This document shows positions 61,642-64,000 of a stretch of DNA of 64,000 nucleotides, piece by piece. The notes under the pieces were generated by a model. That model saw nothing but the letters and a program-made list of their open reading frames with translations, did not search any database and was not told where the DNA came from. Position 1 is the stretch's first letter; every line of letters starts with the position of its first letter. The position numbers were made by a program, and so were the translations under genes. The stretch lies in NCBI GenBank assembly GCA_965249685.1, contig CBDFMN010000003.1:1364001-1428000 (forward strand). The letters run 5' to 3'. The DNA comes from RH-AL1 sp965249685. Its GTDB lineage: Bacteria; Pseudomonadota; Alphaproteobacteria; Rhizobiales; Beijerinckiaceae.

Positions 61642-62316
61642 ATGCAGAGCCGTATCGCCGTCCCCGTCCTCGCCTGCTTCCTTGGCGTTGCCCTCGCTCC
61701 GGCCGCGAGCGCCGGAGCGCCGAATGGAGCGGCGCCGACCGTCCATCGCGTCTTCGACATCATGCGCCAGGGCTCCAAGATCGGCACGGACACGTTTGAC
61801 ATCGCCCGCCACGGTGACGCGACCGACGTGAAGATCGTCACTCACGTCCTCGTCAAGGTCTTGTTCGTCAACGCCTACCGCTACGACCACACGGAGACGG
61901 CGAGCTGGCGCGGCAACCAACTTGTATCCTTCTCCTCGACAACGGACGATAACGGCACCACGCACGAGATCAGCGCGGCGCAGACCGGCGCCAAGCTGAC
62001 GCTGGACGTCGACGGCGTCAAAAGCGAGGTTCCCAAGGCGATGGTGCCGGCGAGCCTGTGGAGCGCCGAAGTCAGCAACAAGTCGCAGCTCTTCGATCCC
62101 GGCAACGGCAAGCACCTTTCCACGAAGCCGCAGGACTTGGGCGAGGAGACGGTAAGCGTGCGCGGTGCGCCGCAGCAGGTGCGGCACCTCAAGCTGTCCG
62201 GCCCGTTTGCCCGCGAACTTTGGTTTGACAAGGACGGCTTGGTGAAGATGACGCTTCTCGGCTCGGACAATTCCTTGATCACCTCTGAGCTGCGGATGTC
62301 CACCGCCTCGCGCTAG
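61642..62316 (+). CDS. exported DUF6134-family protein
   Basis: 224 residues. Signal peptide MQSRIAVPVLACFLGVALAPAASA, then a beta-rich domain: RVFDIMRQGSKIGTDTFDIARHGDATDVKIVTHVLVKVLFVNAYRYDHTETASWRGNQLVSFSSTTDDNG and a C-terminal REL.FDKDGLVKMTLLGSDNSLI, the pattern of DUF6134. Periplasmic; function unknown. Convergent with cobM. Confidence 0.82.
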   Translation: MQSRIAVPVLACFLGVALAPAASAGAPNGAAPTVHRVFDIMRQGSKIGTDTFDIARHGDATDVKIVTHVLVKVLFVNAYRYDHTETASWRGNQLVSFSSTTDDNGTTHEISAAQTGAKLTLDVDGVKSEVPKAMVPASLWSAEVSNKSQLFDPGNGKHLSTKPQDLGEETVSVRGAPQQVRHLKLSGPFARELWFDKDGLVKMTLLGSDNSLITSELRMSTASR

Positions 62317-62390
62317 GCTTGCGTGGCCCTGAAACCGGGCAGTCTGCGTAGACGCGGTTCTCGAAGTTGAGCCTCGATACCGTTTGAGGA

Positions 62391-63140
62391 TCAACGGAAT
62401 CTTCGCCGATAGTCCGTGTCGTAGAGCGCGCTATCCCGGAAATCGGACGCGCCGAGCGCCCGTCCGACCAGGATGAGACCTGTGCGCTCGACGGGCGCAT
62501 CCGCCATGGCAGCGACGATCGTCGCCAACGTGCCGCGCACGACCCGCTCCTGCGGCCACGAGGCCCAGGCGACCACGGCGACGGGACAATCGCCGCCGTA
62601 GAGCGGCGTCAATTCCGCGACGACCCGATCGAGCGCGTGAATGGAAAGATGGATCGCCAGCGTCGCGCCCGTCGCCGCGAAGGCCGCCAGCGTCTCGCGC
62701 TCGGGCATGGACGACGCACGGCCGGGTGTTCGGGTCAGCACGACGCTCTGCGCGACTTCCGGCAAGGTCAACTCGCGGCGTAGCGCCGAGGCCGCCGCCG
62801 CGAAAGCCGGTACGCCGGGTGTGAGCGTGTAGGCAAGGCCGAGTTGGTCGAGCCGGCGCATCTGTTCGCCGACCGCGCTCCAGATCGACAAATCGCCCGA
62901 ATGCAGCCGGGCCACATCGAGGCCCGCGCGATCGGCGGCGGCAAACTCCGCGACGATCGCATCGAGGTCGAGCGCCGCGGTGTCCACGATCCGCGCGCCC
63001 GGCGGGCAATAGTCCAGCAATGCGGCGGGCACGAGCGAGCCGGCGTAGAGGCAGACGGGCGAGCGGGCAATCAGGTCGCGACCGCGTAGCGTGATGAGGT
63101 CGGGGGCGCCCGGACCGGCGCCGATGAAGTGGACGGTCAC
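62391..63140 (-). CDS. cobM: precorrin-4 C11-methyltransferase
   Basis: 249 residues from GTG 63140. SAM tetrapyrrole methylase: VTVHFIGAGPGAPDLITLRGRDLIARSPVCLYAGSLVP (SAM site), RLHSGDLSIWSAVGEQMRRL, TPGVPAFAAAASALRRELTLPEV, and DCPVAVVAWASWPQE. Methylates C11 of precorrin-4 in the aerobic cobalamin pathway. Overlaps the cobE stop by four bases (GTGA), so it belongs to the cobL-cobE-cobM operon. Confidence 0.95.
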   Translation of the reverse strand: MTVHFIGAGPGAPDLITLRGRDLIARSPVCLYAGSLVPAALLDYCPPGARIVDTAALDLDAIVAEFAAADRAGLDVARLHSGDLSIWSAVGEQMRRLDQLGLAYTLTPGVPAFAAAASALRRELTLPEVAQSVVLTRTPGRASSMPERETLAAFAATGATLAIHLSIHALDRVVAELTPLYGGDCPVAVVAWASWPQERVVRGTLATIVAAMADAPVERTGLILVGRALGASDFRDSALYDTDYRRRFR

Positions 63141-63514
63141 GCTGGCACCCCCGCGATCGCGCACGTGGCTGTGGCGCAAGCCCGCCGCGCCACCAGCAGC
63201 ACGGCGCCCTGCCCGGCCCCGGCCAGAGCCGCGGTCTCGGCAATCGACGGCAGCCGGAACATCTCCTCGACGCGCCGCGAGCAGTTCCGCGCGCCGGCGC
63301 TTACCAGTTCGAGCACGGCCTGATCGAGAAACACCAGCGGCAACCCCAGGCTTGCGGCCGCTTGCTCCAGGCCTGCCTCGCCGCGCTTGGCGGCAACGGT
63401 GAAGAGGCCGCCGGGCGCAAAGCCGCGCGGCAACTCCGCCGAAGTCGCCGCGACCAGCGCGAGGATGTCCGTCGCAGGACAGGCTTTGCGGCAACCGACG
63501 CCGATCGCGATCAT
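63137..63514 (-). CDS. cobE: CobE/CbiG C-terminal-domain cobalamin biosynthesis protein
   Basis: 125 residues: MIAIGVGCRKACPATDIL at the start (GVGCR motif), then GLFTVAAKRGEAGLEQAAASLGLPLVFLDQAVLELVSAGARNCSRRVEEMFRLPSIAETAAL and GAVLLVARRACATATCAIAGV, the CbiG_C/CobE signature. Exact role in aerobic B12 synthesis is still debated. Its ATG overlaps the cobL stop (ATGA), and its stop overlaps cobM. Confidence 0.92.
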   Translation of the reverse strand: MIAIGVGCRKACPATDILALVAATSAELPRGFAPGGLFTVAAKRGEAGLEQAAASLGLPLVFLDQAVLELVSAGARNCSRRVEEMFRLPSIAETAALAGAGQGAVLLVARRACATATCAIAGVPA

Positions 63515-64000
63515 TGTTTCACCAGCGCCCATTGGGTGACCGGCATCGCGGGACGCCAGCCGTGGAAGGGACCGACCTTGTCCGCGCGCGCCACGGCCAT
63601 CGAGACGAGGTCGCCGCCACGCAAGCCGAATTGGCCGATCAGCAGGGCCTGCGTCTCGATCGTCACCGCGTTGACGACCAGTCGGCCGCCAGGTGGCAGC
63701 GCGGCATAGGCCTTGTCGATCAGCGCGCTGGATCCGGCACCGCCGCCGATGAAGACGGCGTCGGGCCGCGGCAATCCAGCCAGCGCCTCCGGTGCATGGC
63801 CGACGACGACGGCGATGTCGGGCGCGCCCAACTGGGCCGCGTTGCGGGCTATTCGCGCGGCCCGATCCGAGCGCACCTCGATGGCGGTCGCGCGATTTGC
63901 GGGGTCGAGCAGAGCCCATTCGATGGCGACCGAGCCGGACCCTGCCCCGATGTCCCACAGGTGATCACCGCGGCGCGGTGCCAGGGCCGCCAACGTCACG
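63511..64000 (-). CDS. cobL: precorrin-6Y C5,15-methyltransferase CobL, C-terminal (CbiT) part; start outside window
   Basis: Only the C-terminal 163 residues are inside the window. They form the CbiT decarboxylating methyltransferase domain: LAALAPRRGDHLWDIGAGSGSVAIEWALLDPANRATAIEVRSD (SAM motif I), IAVVVGHAPEALAGLPRPDAVFIGGGAGS, and LPPGGRLVVNAVTIETQALLIGQFGLRGG. The upstream CbiE half is expected beyond the right edge. Coupled to cobE by ATGA. Confidence 0.9.
   Translation of the reverse strand, partial: VTLAALAPRRGDHLWDIGAGSGSVAIEWALLDPANRATAIEVRSDRAARIARNAAQLGAPDIAVVVGHAPEALAGLPRPDAVFIGGGAGSSALIDKAYAALPPGGRLVVNAVTIETQALLIGQFGLRGGDLVSMAVARADKVGPFHGWRPAMPVTQWALVKQ

Noticed and set aside
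63141..63494. 118-residue N-terminal extension of cobM
   Set aside because: Lies over cobE in another frame; the SAM-binding start is at GTG 63140.

Overview
This window looks like chromosome from a high-G+C alphaproteobacterium, most likely of the order Hyphomicrobiales (Rhizobiales), perhaps near the Methylobacteriaceae/Beijerinckiaceae. The family placement is inference, because no rRNA is present. The grounds are dense GC-rich coding with frequent ATGA/GTGA/TTGA stop-start overlaps, and alphaproteobacterial families (DUF2948 after murA, ECF sigma with an NrsF/DUF1109 anti-sigma). Gene blocks typical of the order are also present: rpmH-rnpA-yidC-engB-argB, dapD/dapE-truA-fmt-def-rmuC and recR-ybaB-dnaX-ffs.

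Layout. 1-1.5 kb: tail of an unknown gene, a GT2 glycosyltransferase and a small EamA-type membrane protein. 1.5-5.2 kb: ECF sigma factor, its NrsF-type anti-sigma, a PRC-barrel-like protein, and a cytochrome b/MsrP-like molybdoenzyme operon preceded by a sigma-F-like promoter. 5.3-10 kb: oxidoreductases (SDR, Old Yellow Enzyme), a proline-rich protein with a 15-bp tandem repeat, GNAT, PEBP and MarR. 10.2-15.7 kb: tRNA-Thr(GGU), murA with its small neighbours, two divergent Crp/Fnr regulators and uppP. 15.8-24.8 kb: leuB, a TetR/GFA divergent pair with a clear operator, hemW, an SLC13 permease, and an LpoA-like lipoprotein divergent from rsmI-yraN.

25-41.9 kb is a housekeeping backbone covering ribosome, membrane insertion, arginine and lysine synthesis, and initiator-Met processing. 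Accessory genes interrupt it: an 844-bp IS5/IS427-group element inserted at a stop codon, a lower-GC membrane gene, a COG4280-like membrane pair, a GST, and a coupled DNA-repair pair (UdgX fused to DUF4130 plus a radical SAM protein). 42-47.5 kb is a tetR-RND efflux cassette that separates def from rmuC. 48.8-49.5 kb is an AT-rich membrane-anchored coiled-coil gene between rmuC and recR.

49.5-64 kb: recR-ybaB-dnaX, an ArsR/SDR pair with a perfect 10-bp-arm operator, the SRP RNA gene (minus strand), nudC, a GGDEF/EAL protein with degenerate motifs, gloB with a divergent methyltransferase, a carboxylesterase, a 3-methyladenine glycosylase, gluQ, a DUF6134 protein, and the start of a cobalamin operon (cobL-cobE-cobM, minus strand) that runs off the right edge.

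I found no CRISPR array, prophage, toxin-antitoxin module or obvious new defence island. The best candidates for further work are the UdgX/radical SAM repair pair, the ECF-MsrP regulatory link, the COG4280 membrane pair and the AT-rich gene at 48.8 kb.
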